DNA from: Ectobius pallidus
Taxonomy: Eukaryota; Arthropoda; Insecta; Blattodea; Ectobiidae
Assembly (NCBI GenBank): GCA_964059195.1
Contig: CAXKWD010000004.1
Coordinates: forward strand, 117,135,938-117,199,937
DNA length: 64,000 nucleotides
Direction: 5' to 3'
A program made the position numbers and the translations under genes. Shown piece after piece: positions 21,947-33,045 of the stretch; the first letter of the stretch is position 1, and every line of letters begins with the position of its first letter. The notes beneath the pieces are model-generated. The model was not told where the DNA came from. It ran no database searches and worked only from the letters and a program-made list of their open reading frames with translations.

Positions 21947-24431
21947 CACCATCCAGGAGTAAACCAAACTAAAGTAGTAAATTTAAGACGGAGACCTCAA
22001 GTATACAAGAACCAGTACATCTGTCTCACTCTTTAAGTCATACGAGTAATGTGTTAGAGTGAGACAGACAAACCGGTTTTTGTTGCGTCATGTTCCCGTC
22101 TTAGATTTACTACTTTAGTGCTTCTCTTTTAGTAACTTACTCTTTTAGTTGGTGTTGGAGAGCTCAATTGATAGTTACTTCTTTAGTTGTAACTAGAGTA
22201 GTAAACGATTTTTACTAAAGAAGTAGTCGAATTCTGCGCAGAACAGAGCAGAAACGTTAGTGCAGCGCAGCAGATCACGTGCATTTCAATTGCCAGCATT
22301 ATTCAAGTGCCAGATAATGAAAAGGAAAGGTTCGCTGAAACAATGAATATGAATTTGGGTTGTTCCAAATATTACTAATGACAATCTTCATGTTTTAAAA
22401 TAGGTCTAATAGTAATGTTTTATCCATTACTAATTTTAATTCCTTCAATTGAATATTTTCAGTTTAGTAGCCTACGTTAGGGTACTGTGATTACAATTTT
22501 TGTGCAAACTATTTCTGTATTATAATGCAAACAATTGGAATTTCCAGTTGATTTTCATAATTGATTCACTGTCAATATTATAATTATTTCTCTCATAATA
22601 ATAATAAAGTTTTAAAATATATTAAAATATTTATACTTCCTAAAGTTACATATTCTTCCCCAAAAACGATAAATCAATTATTCTACAGTTGTTTATCATA
22701 AATCTCACTATAATGAATTATTAATACTTATTGACTGTTTAACAATATTAATAAGAAGTATTACACAAAATCATGAAAAAGAGGGGGATAAAAAGGATAA
22801 CAAAACTAATAAGGGGCATTATGTTTCTGTCCTTTTTCAAATGCACAGAACATTTACTTAAAAAATATTACCTTATAAAAATAATAATATTACAACTGAG
22901 AAATGTAATATTTAAACAAAAAATGGCGGTACAATATTTCGGAAGCTATGAACTCCAATAATAATTATGTAGATGGTTGTGTGTTTAAAAATAATTTCAG
23001 TGACTACTTCTCTAGATCCTGTGAACCTCCAGTGCCCCTCCTTAAAATTTTCTTTCGGCACTCATGTTGGCATTTTTTTTCTATATAGTTTATAATGCTT
23101 CTCACTTTCCTGTCCACAGGGTTAATTAAAATAGTTAGCAGCATACTATAGACCTGCAGCATCTGCTATAGTTTATTCCCAAACATGAAAGTCTCGTCTC
23201 ACTCCACCATTCGAGACTTGGGGAGTTTTTAAGGAATGGTTTTACAATGTGTCCCCTTCTCAACGTACGCTAATCCCAGAGTCAGTCAAATTTTTTTCCG
23301 ATGTGGCCTGTTTGGACATTTTTACACCTGGGTCAGAAAAAAGGACATATTATTCATTAACACTGCGGGTGCAACTATTGAACGTTTAGCTCTTATAATT
23401 TTTATTATAATCCTGGCATTCGCAATGTTGTGCTTTAAGTTAAGCTCTAGAAGTGTAATGTAATAAAATTAATTTACAATAATTACATTAAATCGTTTAA
23501 CAATGAGAATCACCTATTGTTCAGTAATCTCTATGGTTAAGTAGTAGGGGGAAGTGTTTTCTGGGTAGCTCCAAGAACGGAGGCTTTCATTTATTGGAAT
23601 ATACTATACCTCACCGATATCTGTATCCATAGGATTAGCTTGAAATACATCGTCGTTTTCTAACCCAAAGTTAGGGAGAACTGCAGCATCTAAAGGCCGA
23701 TCCAGCTAGGAAGATATTTGAGAGCACATGCGCATGCGTGCAATGCAAACGTCCCTTCCACTCACTCTCCCCCTCATCTTTGGTGGACGTCTTCCTAGTT
23801 GGATCGCTCTCCGCAATGATATTTCCACATTTGACTGGCTGAAATCACATGGATGTAGTGAAAATCTGACATCGTTTCTTCCAAACGCCAAAATTTCATG
23901 TAAGGATTTATGAGCTTAATTATTTACGTTATTAAATGCCCTACTAGGTGTGGTTCGCTTAATATTTATTAAATCACCTGCCACAACTCTCATTTTTGGT
24001 ATACCACCTTCTTCATCTCAATAACTTATCCTCAGTTTGAACTATGTAATCCATTTAATGTGATATGTAACTCATAACTCACGCAAATGCCACAGAACAC
24101 ACTTACTACACAACTTTACTCCACCCCCTGAGTAGGAGTAAATATTGGCCTTATTTACTCCACAACTTACTACATTAGTAACGTACTCCGTGTTGGTGCT
24201 CTCCACCACTTGTGGAGTAAGTTCATTTACTCTGGGAGTAAATAAAATTTTTACTTCTTTAGTACATTGCTCTAGGTTGAAGGTCGCCGAGTTTAGTTTA
24301 CTCCTGGTTGGTGCACGCCGTCCTTACTAAAAGAGTACGGTTACTAAAAGAGTAGCTTACTAAAGTAGTTAGAACTAAAGAAGTAAGGTTTACTAAAAGA
24401 GTAAACGGCATGAGTTTGGTGCACGCCACCC
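21947..24431. other. Body of the Harbinger-like element; no transposase seen
   Basis: About 2.5 kb of AT-rich sequence. The ends carry repeated ACTAAA(A/G)(A/G)AGTA-type words in both orientations (about seven in 21965-22230, about six in 24250-24410), the usual position of transposase-binding sites. GTTGGAGAGCTC (about 22151) and GGTGCTCTCCACC (about 24196) form another inverted pair. A 62-residue frame at 22773-22961 and a 75-residue frame at 23236-23463 match nothing I know. Confidence 0.6.
23698..23806. repeat. Small foldback (109 bp) with 17-bp inverted ends
   Basis: CGATCCAGCTAGGAAGA at 23698-23714 is the inverted match of 23790-23806 with one mismatch. The interior contains the palindrome ATGCGCAT. 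No clear target duplication, so it may be a mini-MITE or a structured site inside the Harbinger body. Confidence 0.55.
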
Positions 24432-24479
24432 TTAATATGTTGGCCCACAAAATGAACTACTCACTTAAATTGAGATGAA

Positions 24480-24866
24480 ATTCCGTTGACATGTCGCCTG
24501 GTAGATAAGGGACTCCTCGGACCTCCGACGTTTCATTACCGAAAACTAATTTTGTTACGCTTATTTAGCTGAAGACAATAGAGGGACAAGTATTACGGCC
24601 ATCGTCTCGACGATCAGCCATAGGAAACCTAAAGAATTACTTGAACGTGAAAAGGCCGGAGATTTTGGTCCAGAGCCATTATTTTATGCTCGGAATTCTT
24701 TGTGTGTGTAAATCGACGACACGAGATCTCTCCCCTAAGGACTCCGTGCTCAGGATTTTTGAATCCTAAAAAATTCATCGACCGCGGCCGGGTTTGAACA
24801 CCCAGCTCGCAGATACAAAGGCGAGAACACTTCCTCAACCACCGCGGCTGATTCAGGCACGTCACT
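24480..24866 (-). mobile_element. tRNA-derived SINE-like sequence
   Basis: Read on the minus strand, the head near 24860 has an A-box-like GCGGTGGTTGAGG, followed about 45 bases on by a B-box-like GTGTTCAAACCC, the spacing of an RNA polymerase III type 2 promoter. It then continues into unrelated sequence ending near ACGGAATTTCATCTC. I could not define target duplications, so the limits are approximate. Confidence 0.55.
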
Positions 24867-24940
24867 CATAGATGTTTTATGTGTCGACAATGGGGATTGG
24901 TAAGTTGATTGATTATATATATATTTGTTGATTTGAGGTT

Positions 24941-25327
24941 GGTTCACCGCTGTGGCGTAGGGGATGCGTTCGCGCCTCTCACGCAGCGGGCCCGGGTTTG
25001 ATTCCTGGTCGGGTTTTTCCTCACCTGTGAGACAAACGTCGGACAATTTAGGCCCTTGTTGTCCCCAGATATCATCTGGCCATCATTATCATCTTCATCC
25101 CATCCTCACCTTGTTTGGAGTGAGTGTGTGTGTGAAAGGTGTGTCTCGTCTTATGTGTTCGTGTTGTCTCGGAGGTGGCCCCGGCATTGGGCTGATTACT
25201 CATCCGGGGAGGCCCTCCATGTCCATGTCTGGTCAAAAAAATATGTATGTGATCCAAAGATATTCCCTCTCCCGACAGGTCGCTTGAATCCTAATAGGGA
25301 GAGGTAAAACTAAGATAAAGAAAGAAA
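24941..25327 (+). mobile_element. tRNA-derived SINE (387 bp) with target duplication
   Basis: Flanked by an 11-bp direct repeat GATTTGAGGTT (24930-24940 and 25328-25338). The head holds A-box-like GTGGCGTAGGGG and B-box-like GGGTTTGATTCC. The tail ends in an A-rich AAGATAAAGAAA run after GGGAGAGGTAAAACT. A 3' fragment of the same family, inverted, is present at about 38830-38887. The short frames across it are artefacts. Confidence 0.85.
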
Positions 25328-25338
25328 GATTTGAGGTT

Positions 25339-27950
25339 ATGGGACTTAATTTGTCTATAAATAACCAGTAACAAATGTTACAAAGTATTCGAATTATATC
25401 AAATTTCTTGGGTAAAGTTTAAGTTTTTTTTATGAGTGATTTATATAGTATTCGTTAGGTAGTTGAAGAATTTAACTTTTCAAAATTGTTACACTGTAAA
25501 TCCCTTGAATTTTTTTTTTTCGCGTTTCCTTGAAATTTGTGTTAAACGCAGAAATTTTACTCATACGAAACTGTTGAATTACACCGTAAGTAATTGAAAG
25601 TGCGAGAATTCTGGAGTAAGGGCGAAGGCCAGTAGGGGCAAGGCCAAGTTTCAAATTTACTAGTCATTCATTAGAAATCATAAACACAATATTATTTATT
25701 AGTTTACAAAATCATGTTTCCTAGAGACATGTTCACTACTCATTATAATCTGTTCACTAATATTACTAGTTCGTTAGTCAGATGATTGATTTGGGGGATT
25801 AAGTCTGAGCCGTTGTTTGTATTTTGTTTTTCTTTCTGTACTACTTTAAAACAGCTTGGCCTACGTAGTACATATATACATTGAAAATGTACAATAAATC
25901 TCATTCTTCCCTTTTGATGGCATCGAATTTTCATCTATTACCTTCACATGTGTAGTCCTTTTCTATTTGCTTTCTGATGCCGCTCCTTTTGTGGATTGAA
26001 ACTAAACTAGCTCTGAGAAGTCAATAATTCTATCAAGCACTTGTTCAATATATATTATCTAACCTAAAATTCTAAATCTTATGTCAATCATTCTATTAGG
26101 ATGATTCATTTTTTTAGTTTTACGGTCACGAAGTATGAATAATGGACTTAAGAATAATTTACTAATATTATGAGTCAATTTTATTACCTGCTCATTACAC
26201 AATAATTTACTGCAGCATTATTATGCCACCATGTCAGGCAAACGTCTTACCTGTTTATGTCTAATATCAGACCATCGAAAAAATAAAAGGAAGATTCCTT
26301 AATTGAGGAAGTGGTCGATTTTTACGCAAAAAAGCGGAGAGGAATTCAGTTTTTATTCAAATGATCCAGGCAAATATTACTCAGTAGTATCATTGAGTAA
26401 TTGTATAGTAGGCCTACTGTGCCATTTCATGTGGTAAGGTAGTTTTCCAAACAGCAGTGATACTTTCTGTATAGGAAATTATTTTAATCTATCTATCTAA
26501 TAAAGTTTTAACAAAAAAGAATATTACAGTTGTCATAATGAATTTATCTTGGATTAAGGAAATCCAGTCTATATTAATGAAATCATTCTATTACTATAAT
26601 TATTTGGTTTTCTTACTTGCCACTTTATTAAGATGTCCAATTAATTAAAAGATTTCTCAGTGGTTAAGGGCTAACGTTAATCTTAGGGAGGGTGTCGAGG
26701 AAGTGATTTGCCCCATTAAGAAGAAAACCCTTACCAAATGCAACCCGCTGCATCTTATCGTTTAATCACCACAATAATCTTTCAATTGCTAAGCAGTAAT
26801 AAACTAATCTAGGGCCAGAATTTCATGGTTTTATAGTCGTAATGAAATAATTGCAGACCCAGGCTATATATATATATCCGTTTGGATGACGCAACTTCCT
26901 ACCTGCATTAACTACCATACATTAACGAATTATTTCTTTGGCCTTCTAACTTTGAAACAGTACTGTCTGTCTGTTCGGAGCACTGCCTCAAATGAGGAGA
27001 ATGTAACCTTGCTAGTCAGGCCATGGAATCATAAGTTGGCTCGTTGATGCGTTTATTACGGTACTTTAAAAATTTGGATAAACTGTGTAGAAGCGAAATA
27101 TACGAATTGTTAACTTAACACTTTTTATGCAAAATAATTTTATTTTTTATGAGCAGCAACTAACAATAACTTATAGAAAATATAAACAAATCCTAAAGTC
27201 GCCCTGGATGGAGAAGACAGTAAACAACCGGCTTACTGTTTTCAAGATTGCTGGTTTGATCCCGTTTGGTCCCAGCTCAGATCATTACAATTGAAGGAGA
27301 CATTCACATGTATGCTGATTAACATGCATATAAAATAAGCTCCTTTAGGTGCTTTGGACAAATAATAATGTCTTATTCGCCATTGTTTCTCTAAGCAAAT
27401 ATTTTAACTTTTGTTTAATTATCAGTATAGGATTCAGTGCTATGTTAATTTATTCCAACTTGTTTCTATTATAGTATTCTAGATGCCTAGAAACTTGGGG
27501 CATGCCGACACAACTTTTATGTTTATAAACGAGAAGAATTGGAACAGACTAAAAGACGGAGGTGAATAAATTCTGACGGGAAGGAGCAGATGAAAATACA
27601 TGTTTTTAGATGCACTAATGTAGCCACAGGTGTGAATAGACAAATATATATAACCTACTTCATTATAATTTATAGCAATGTTTTATCAAATTTTACCGCA
27701 TTACAGTGTATGTGTTCATTTATCACGAATTATGGAACTTATGCACTATTATTTAGATCTTTTTATACATCCGACAATATTTATTATTATTCATATTATT
27801 ATTATTAGGCCTGTTATTATTCATTTTAGTATTATTTCGTTCCCCTTGATGAAATGAAAACATAGGGCTTCCCTGACTTGGTTTACCTGCCTTTTCAATA
27901 AATAAAACAAACTTGAACGAAAACAGCACACTCATAAATATATCACTAAA
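25339..27950. other. AT-rich sequence without recognisable gene
   Basis: No supported gene. A (TA)n run occurs at about 26867-26877, and a B-box-like GGTTTGATCCC at about 27252 has no convincing A box, so I do not call a SINE. Confidence 0.5.
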
Positions 27951-27952
27951 TA

Positions 27953-29392
27953 CAGTGCGTCTTTCAAGCGGCCGGACCGTCGCGCGTCGGCACCGGACTA
28001 GGTGAAGCTTGGCGCATCTTCCGCCAATGTTACACGTAAACGACCGGCAAGTCATGGGTACGGAACACTAACTACTGTACTAACTTACATCAGGCTTACC
28101 TGCATCACAACAGATGTTGAAATTGATGACCTTGAACGCGAACACATTCTCTATGTCTCCGAAAACAATTCTGGTTTACTCGCAAAAGTTCATGTTGACT
28201 GATTGCCTGTATTTCTCTCGTGACGCTGTCCTTCAATTCTTGTAACGTGTGCAGATTTGATGCATACACTTTATTCTTTAACGTTCCCCATAAATAAAAA
28301 TCGCATGGCGACAGGTCAGGGGAACGAGGTGGCCACAATCCTCGACTAATTATTGTGTCACCATACACACTTCGCAATTGATGCATTGAATTTTCAGCAG
28401 TGTGCGCTGTAGCTGAATCCTGCTGAAACCAGCCACACAATCTTTCATTTCTTGTTAGTAGCGGAAAAAATTATTTAAAATAGAATTTACATAAACATGT
28501 GAATCAACTGTTGTGTCGTAAAATATGGGTCCGATAATTCTAAGCCCACTCACTGCGCACCAAACCCCAACTTTTGCAGCGTGGTGAGGAACTTCATGAA
28601 TCATATGGGGATTTTCGGTAGCCCAATATCTATTGTTCTGAGTAGAAACGTGACCTTGAAGATAAAACCACCCTTCATCAGTGAAGAATGTTAAAAGTGC
28701 GTCCACTTCTCCATTATGAACGGACTGCAACAACCAATTGCAATAATTAACCCTACTTACAGGATCTTGTGGTTGTAAAGCATGAACTACAGTTAACTTG
28801 TACGGCTTAAGTTTCAGAAGTTTTGTTGCCACAAAAGCTGCCGACTTGGAAATGTTAACCTCTTGTGCTAAACGTCTGAGTGATTTTTGGGGTGTGTGCT
28901 CTAACCGGGCCCCTACTTCATCGAGCTTCTCTTCTGTCAGTACACGGCGTTGTCGAACATGTTTCTTGTTCAAAAAAGATCCTGTACGCCTGATTTTATT
29001 AACAAGGTCATGAATAGTTGACCGGCTAGGAATTCGAACACCTGCAAATCGTTGCTGAAATTCTCTACGACACCTTCTTGCAGAAGAGTATTTCACATAC
29101 GTATCATAAAGAAAAATACGTTGCTCTAAAGTGTACTCAGCCATTATTAATGGACAAATTATCACCAAGAGACAACACAATATTTCACTAAACACGCGAT
29201 CAGAGACGAGACAATTTTACTGCAAACACATAAACAGAGATAACGCAATTTTACACTAAACACTCGACAGATCCAAGCTGACTGATGCGTGAAGCCAGCG
29301 GTAGCTATAGCTACTGTCTGGCCGCCAGCGCCCCACTCATCACCGATTCCAAGGTCGCCGCGGAACGGTCCGGCCGCTCGAAAGACGCACTG
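27953..29392 (-). mobile_element. Tc1/mariner-superfamily transposon, 1440 bp
   Basis: Flanked by TA on both sides (27951-27952 and 29393-29394). Terminal inverted repeats of about 28 bp start CAGTGCGTCTTTC and continue AGCGGCCGGACCGT, with one mismatch between ends. The GC-rich ends contrast with the AT-rich surroundings. The interior encodes one transposase on the minus strand, split by a frameshift. Both ends are intact, so the copy could still be cross-mobilised. Confidence 0.93.
28105..29144 (-). pseudogene. mariner-like transposase, one frameshift
   Basis: The likely start is the ATG at 29144-29142 (MAEYTLEQRIFLY). The first part runs to a stop near 28455 and the frame resumes by a one-base shift at about 28440. 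The N-terminus has a helix-turn-helix region (RSTIHDLVNKIRRTGSF, then SLRRLAQEVNISKSAAF). The catalytic core shows FTDEGWF (first Asp), FQQDSATAHTA (second Asp) and SPDLSPCDFYLWG (third Asp). I count 38 residues between the second and third Asp, longer than classical mariner DD34D. A cut-and-paste transposase would act at the flanking inverted repeats. Apart from the frameshift the reading is clean, so inactivation is recent. Confidence 0.9.
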
Positions 29393-29835
29393 TATTAATA
29401 AAAATAGTCTTCATAGTAGAAAACGGATAATGCATTCGCTAGACTAGCGCATTTGAAATTTGGACGAATTATATTAATATGTAGTTATGTGGGGCATCTT
29501 TTGATTACATATATAATATCTCTATCAGCTGCAAATTAAAGAAGATAACAAATAATAATGAAACTATGTTATCGATTATTTTACAAGAGGACCAGCAAAG
29601 AAAGTTTATAAAACTTATTCATTTTCTGATTCTCACCGGGGTAGGCTACATTTTACAGACTCTATAACCATAAATAGGGGGTACGTCGTAGCGTAGTGGT
29701 TGGGACGTTGCGCTACAAACCGGAAGGTCGCGTGTTCCATTCCTGATGAGGTCGTTGAGATTTTTCAATTGGCCTGATCCTTCTGGTGGCACTAAGGCCC
29801 TGGGGTCGACTCAGCCTCTAACAGAAATGAGTACC

Positions 29836-32800
29836 TTTTTTTTTTTTTTTTGTGTGCCCACCCTTTCCCCCGGAGTGCCTAGCAATGAAGCCAAAAACTC
29901 CGGTCAAACCAAATTTTGGTGACCATTTGTGCTGTGTGTTCCTATAGTGCCCTTGTGTGCATCCATGTGGGATGATTGAGGTTATGTCGTTTTGGGCTGT
30001 GTGCTTGTACAAGTGTCTTTATTTTGAGTTAGTGTTTGCCTTGCGCTGATCGGCTTTTAGTGCTGTGTTGGGTAGTGTGCTGCGTGTGTTTATGTTAGGA
30101 TCTAAGTTGTTGTGCTGTGTTATTGTGTGAGGGGATTTTGGTCCAGCCCGGCATTTGCCTGTGAGCAGGGGAAACCTCTCTAAAACCCTGCTCGGGCTGG
30201 GTGGAGGGTTTGCCCAATGGGGCTTGCCCTTCACATGGTGTTTAATTTCCGTCTTCGTCTTGTTTCTCGAGGAGCGCTTGCTTGGCGAAGGCTTTTAGCG
30301 CTGGGAAGGAATTTTTTAGAGTCCAGAACTTGAGATCAGGTGCCCAGACTTCGTTTGCATTTCTAGCAGCTTCGTGTAAAAGTAGTCTGGCGTCTATGTA
30401 CCGGGGGCAGGTGTAGAGCATGTGGTACATGGTATCCTGCTCGCTGTCTTCACATGCACAAAGATCATCTTCGGCAAGATTGAAGCGTATGAGATTGGCA
30501 GCAAAGTTCCCGTGACCTGTTAGGATTTGCGTAACATAGTGGTCGGGTTTGATCCAGATCATTTTGAGTCTGCTTTGGACGTTTGGGAAGAAGTCCCTTG
30601 TGATTTTCCCTTGAGGGGATTCCGTCCAGTTTTGTTGCCAGATGCAAGTGAGCGCGTTGAAAAGTTGTTTATAGAGCTGGTGTTTATCAAATGTTTCGAA
30701 CTCATTTTGTTCTAATTGTAGGTTGTCCAAATGGATGGGGATTTGTCGTCGAATCTTATACCTCAGTGATCGTTCCTGTAGGAGGAGTTCGACCGGAAGG
30801 ACACCGGCTATTACATGCAGAGCATTGTGAGACGTGGTAGCGTAGGCCTTCGTGGCTCGGAGGAGTGATGATCTTTGGGCTGATCGGAGTTTCCGAATGT
30901 GGTGCGCGTTGATCTTAGGTGCCCAGGCATTGGCAGCGTAGGTTACTATCGGGACAAAAACGGCATTATATAGAATTCTATAGTTGGTGAAGCGGTAGCC
31001 CCATTCATGGCCAGACAGTCTGGCTAGAGCTTGAGTTAGGTTGTTTGCTGTTGCGGCTATTTTTTGTACGTGTGCGGTGACTTTGTATCCTTCCTGGAGG
31101 GTTATGCCTAAATATCGTACTTCTCTGGTGTAAGGGAGCCGGGAATGCCCCATGCGTACCCTAGGGGGGTGTGTAGTTAATTTGCCTTTGAGAAGCATGG
31201 TCTGTGTTTTAGTTCCAGAAATTTTGAGTTTTGCATCTTTCGACCATAGGTCGAGAATGTTTAGCGCCCTGTTTGATTTAGCCTCGAGTTCTGCTCTGGA
31301 CTCTCCTTCAACTATCAGTGCAGCGTCGTCGGCATAGGCTATTACTTCGGCATCATCAGTCTGGTCTATTCGTCTTAAGGCTTCATCAAACACCAGGTTC
31401 CATAACTTGGGTCCCAGTACTGAGCCCTGGGGGCACCCTTTGGTTACGGCCTTTGTGTGCGTATGCAGTCTGTCGCGTAGCGTGATTTGTCTGGCTCGGA
31501 AGTAGTCACGTATTACGGCGTAAGCGTCTTGTGGGCAGTTTATCCGACGCAGTCTTTCCAAGGCGTGTGGCCACCAGACATTGTCAAAAGCTCCTTCAAT
31601 GTCTATAAAAATTGCTAACACGTACTTTGAGTTGGATGTTTCTACTCTTTGTCGGAGCAGTGAAGCTGCGTCTTCTGTGCATTTTCCTGGTCTGAAGCCG
31701 AACTGCCTAGGAGAGTACGAGTCTTCTAGAAGTTGGTTAATTTTGAAGAGGAGAAGTTGTTCGAAAACTTTTCCCATGACTGGGAGAAGACAAATTGGGC
31801 GGTACGATTTGGCCAGTGTTGGATCTTTATTGGGATTTTTAAGGATGGTGATCAGAAGCCCTCGTTTCCAAGAGTTGGGAAATTTACCTAGGCTGAGGCA
31901 CGCATTGTAGATGAGAAGGAGATGCTCGTGGAGGACGGGCCCTCCTTTCTTGACAAATTCTGGGTGTATTTCATCGATGCCCGGAGCTTTGCGATTTTTA
32001 CATCGGTCGAGAGCGATGTGAAGATCGACGATGTCAAAAGGGTCAGTTAGATGGCCGTTTTCAAATGGGCGCCTAGCAGCGCGTCGGAGAATTTCGTGAT
32101 GGAGAGTGTCGTCAACAATCGAATCGTCGGGGATTAGTGTTTCGGTCATTGTGGTGGCCACAGCATACCACGTGTCGGCAATTGTGCCATCCGGGGCTCG
32201 GAGACTGCTAATGACGGGGCGCGAGTGAAGTTTATTTGTTTGGAGTTTGTAAGCTAGCCCCCACGAGTTGAGGGCGCTTTGTTCCGAGACGAAGTTCTGC
32301 CAGGACTCTACTTTGGCTAGGTAAATAGCTTGTTTGTACTCTCGCCTGGATTGTGAATACTCTGCGTAGAGTCTGCCTCTATTCTGAGGGTTACGGGTAG
32401 TAGACTTCTGAAATTTCCGCCTCTTGGCATTCGTGGCGCGTCTTAGGTTGTCTAGTTCGTCATTCCACCAGGCGACTGGTTTCGTTCTTGGGAGTGTTGC
32501 AGGTATGCTCTTCCTTGCCGCATAGGCAAGGGCGGAGGTGACCTGTTCAACCCGCGATATTAGCTGCGGTGTTGTGGTCAGAGGAGTTGGTAGTGGTTCA
32601 AGGCGCTCTGCTAATTTTGTTTGAAATTTGGGCCAGTCTGCATGTTTGAAATTATATTTTCGGGTTGTTCGGATTGGGTTATTTGCTGCCGCGCTGATGA
32701 TTGTTTCGAGGACATTGTGTGAGCTGGTACCTATATCAGGTTTTACTCTCCAGTCAATGTCGTGTCCAATCATATCGTTGGAGATTATGGAGATGTCTAT

Positions 32801-32877
32801 GAGTGAAGTGCCATGACAGGATTGGAAGGTTGGTACTTGGTTGTTCCCATTGAGGACATACCAATCCTGCTCCGCTG
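29836..32877 (-). mobile_element. 5'-truncated R1-like LINE inside the SINE
   Basis: A minus-strand non-LTR retrotransposon. Its poly(A) tail is the T16 run at 29836-29851. A perfect 13-bp target duplication AGAAATGAGTACC lies at 29823-29835 and 32878-32890. The 5' end is truncated within the endonuclease domain, whose last part (…VPTFQSCHGTSLID…) is still readable. About 390 bp of 3' UTR separates the stop from the tail. Confidence 0.93.
30242..32875 (-). CDS. LINE ORF2 reverse transcriptase, 5'-partial (R1 clade-like)
   Basis: The frame is open from the truncation point to the stop at 30244-30242. The first ATG is at 32773 and gives 843 residues. Upstream codons encode the end of an AP-type endonuclease. 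With numbering from that ATG: RT from ~255 (KNRKAPGIDEIHPE), SYRPICLLPVMGK, FGFRPGKCTEDA, catalytic Asp391 in FIDIEGAF, GCPQGSVLGP, and YADD at 480-483. The C-terminus has LTGHGNFAANLIRF and a CCHC motif (C772, C774, H784, C789), both typical of R1-clade LINEs. No stop or frameshift interrupts it, so the copy is recent. It lacks most of the endonuclease and any ORF1, so it is not autonomous. The clade assignment is from motif recall. Confidence 0.9.
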   Translation of the reverse strand, partial: AEQDWYVLNGNNQVPTFQSCHGTSLIDISIISNDMIGHDIDWRVKPDIGTSSHNVLETIISAAANNPIRTTRKYNFKHADWPKFQTKLAERLEPLPTPLTTTPQLISRVEQVTSALAYAARKSIPATLPRTKPVAWWNDELDNLRRATNAKRRKFQKSTTRNPQNRGRLYAEYSQSRREYKQAIYLAKVESWQNFVSEQSALNSWGLAYKLQTNKLHSRPVISSLRAPDGTIADTWYAVATTMTETLIPDDSIVDDTLHHEILRRAARRPFENGHLTDPFDIVDLHIALDRCKNRKAPGIDEIHPEFVKKGGPVLHEHLLLIYNACLSLGKFPNSWKRGLLITILKNPNKDPTLAKSYRPICLLPVMGKVFEQLLLFKINQLLEDSYSPRQFGFRPGKCTEDAASLLRQRVETSNSKYVLAIFIDIEGAFDNVWWPHALERLRRINCPQDAYAVIRDYFRARQITLRDRLHTHTKAVTKGCPQGSVLGPKLWNLVFDEALRRIDQTDDAEVIAYADDAALIVEGESRAELEAKSNRALNILDLWSKDAKLKISGTKTQTMLLKGKLTTHPPRVRMGHSRLPYTREVRYLGITLQEGYKVTAHVQKIAATANNLTQALARLSGHEWGYRFTNYRILYNAVFVPIVTYAANAWAPKINAHHIRKLRSAQRSSLLRATKAYATTSHNALHVIAGVLPVELLLQERSLRYKIRRQIPIHLDNLQLEQNEFETFDKHQLYKQLFNALTCIWQQNWTESPQGKITRDFFPNVQSRLKMIWIKPDHYVTQILTGHGNFAANLIRFNLAEDDLCACEDSEQDTMYHMLYTCPRYIDARLLLHEAARNANEVWAPDLKFWTLKNSFPALKAFAKQALLEKQDEDGN

Positions 32878-33045
32878 AGAAATGAGTACCAGGAGCAATC
32901 CTGGGAGTAAAGGCGGCCGGTGCGTAAGGCTGACAACCTTACCACCTTCATGTGCCGAATGTCCAAAATCTGGTAGCCTCAACCTCCTGGAACCCTCTGG
33001 CCTCCATGACCTGTATAGGGATCACTCACTTTATAACAATAAATA

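Larger units (their letters stand above)
12361..24431. mobile_element. PIF/Harbinger-like DNA element interrupted by a gypsy insertion
   Basis: The ends are inverted repeats: GGGTGGAGTGCACC at the left and GGTGCACGCCACCC at the right (13 of 14 match). Each is flanked by TTA (12358-12360 and 24432-24434), the 3-bp target duplication typical of PIF/Harbinger. The left tip is split after ten bases by the gypsy element at 12371-21942 plus its AGTG duplication. Without that insertion the element would be about 2.5 kb. A second GGTTGGTGCACGCC word at about 24305-24320 pairs with a longer stretch of the left end (CACC..CCAGGAGTAAACC..AACT), so the right end carries an inner duplicate of the terminus. 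Subterminal regions are dense in ACTAAARRAGTA words. I could not find a Harbinger nuclease or Myb-like protein, so this copy is probably non-autonomous. Confidence 0.72.
29677..33031 (+). mobile_element. tRNA-derived SINE (~300 bp), split by a LINE
   Basis: The two halves, 29677-29835 and 32891-33031, together match in order the truncated copy at 35038-35253. The head has A-box-like GTAGCGTAGTGGTTGGG and B-box-like GCGTGTTCCATTCC. The SINE's own target duplication is TATAACCATAAATA (29663-29676) versus TATAACAATAAATA (33032-33045), one mismatch. The LINE at 29836-32877 lies inside it. Confidence 0.88.

Noticed and set aside
27190..27310. Candidate SINE or tRNA (GGTTTGATCCC)
   Set aside because: A B-box-like word alone, with no A box at the right distance and no target duplication.
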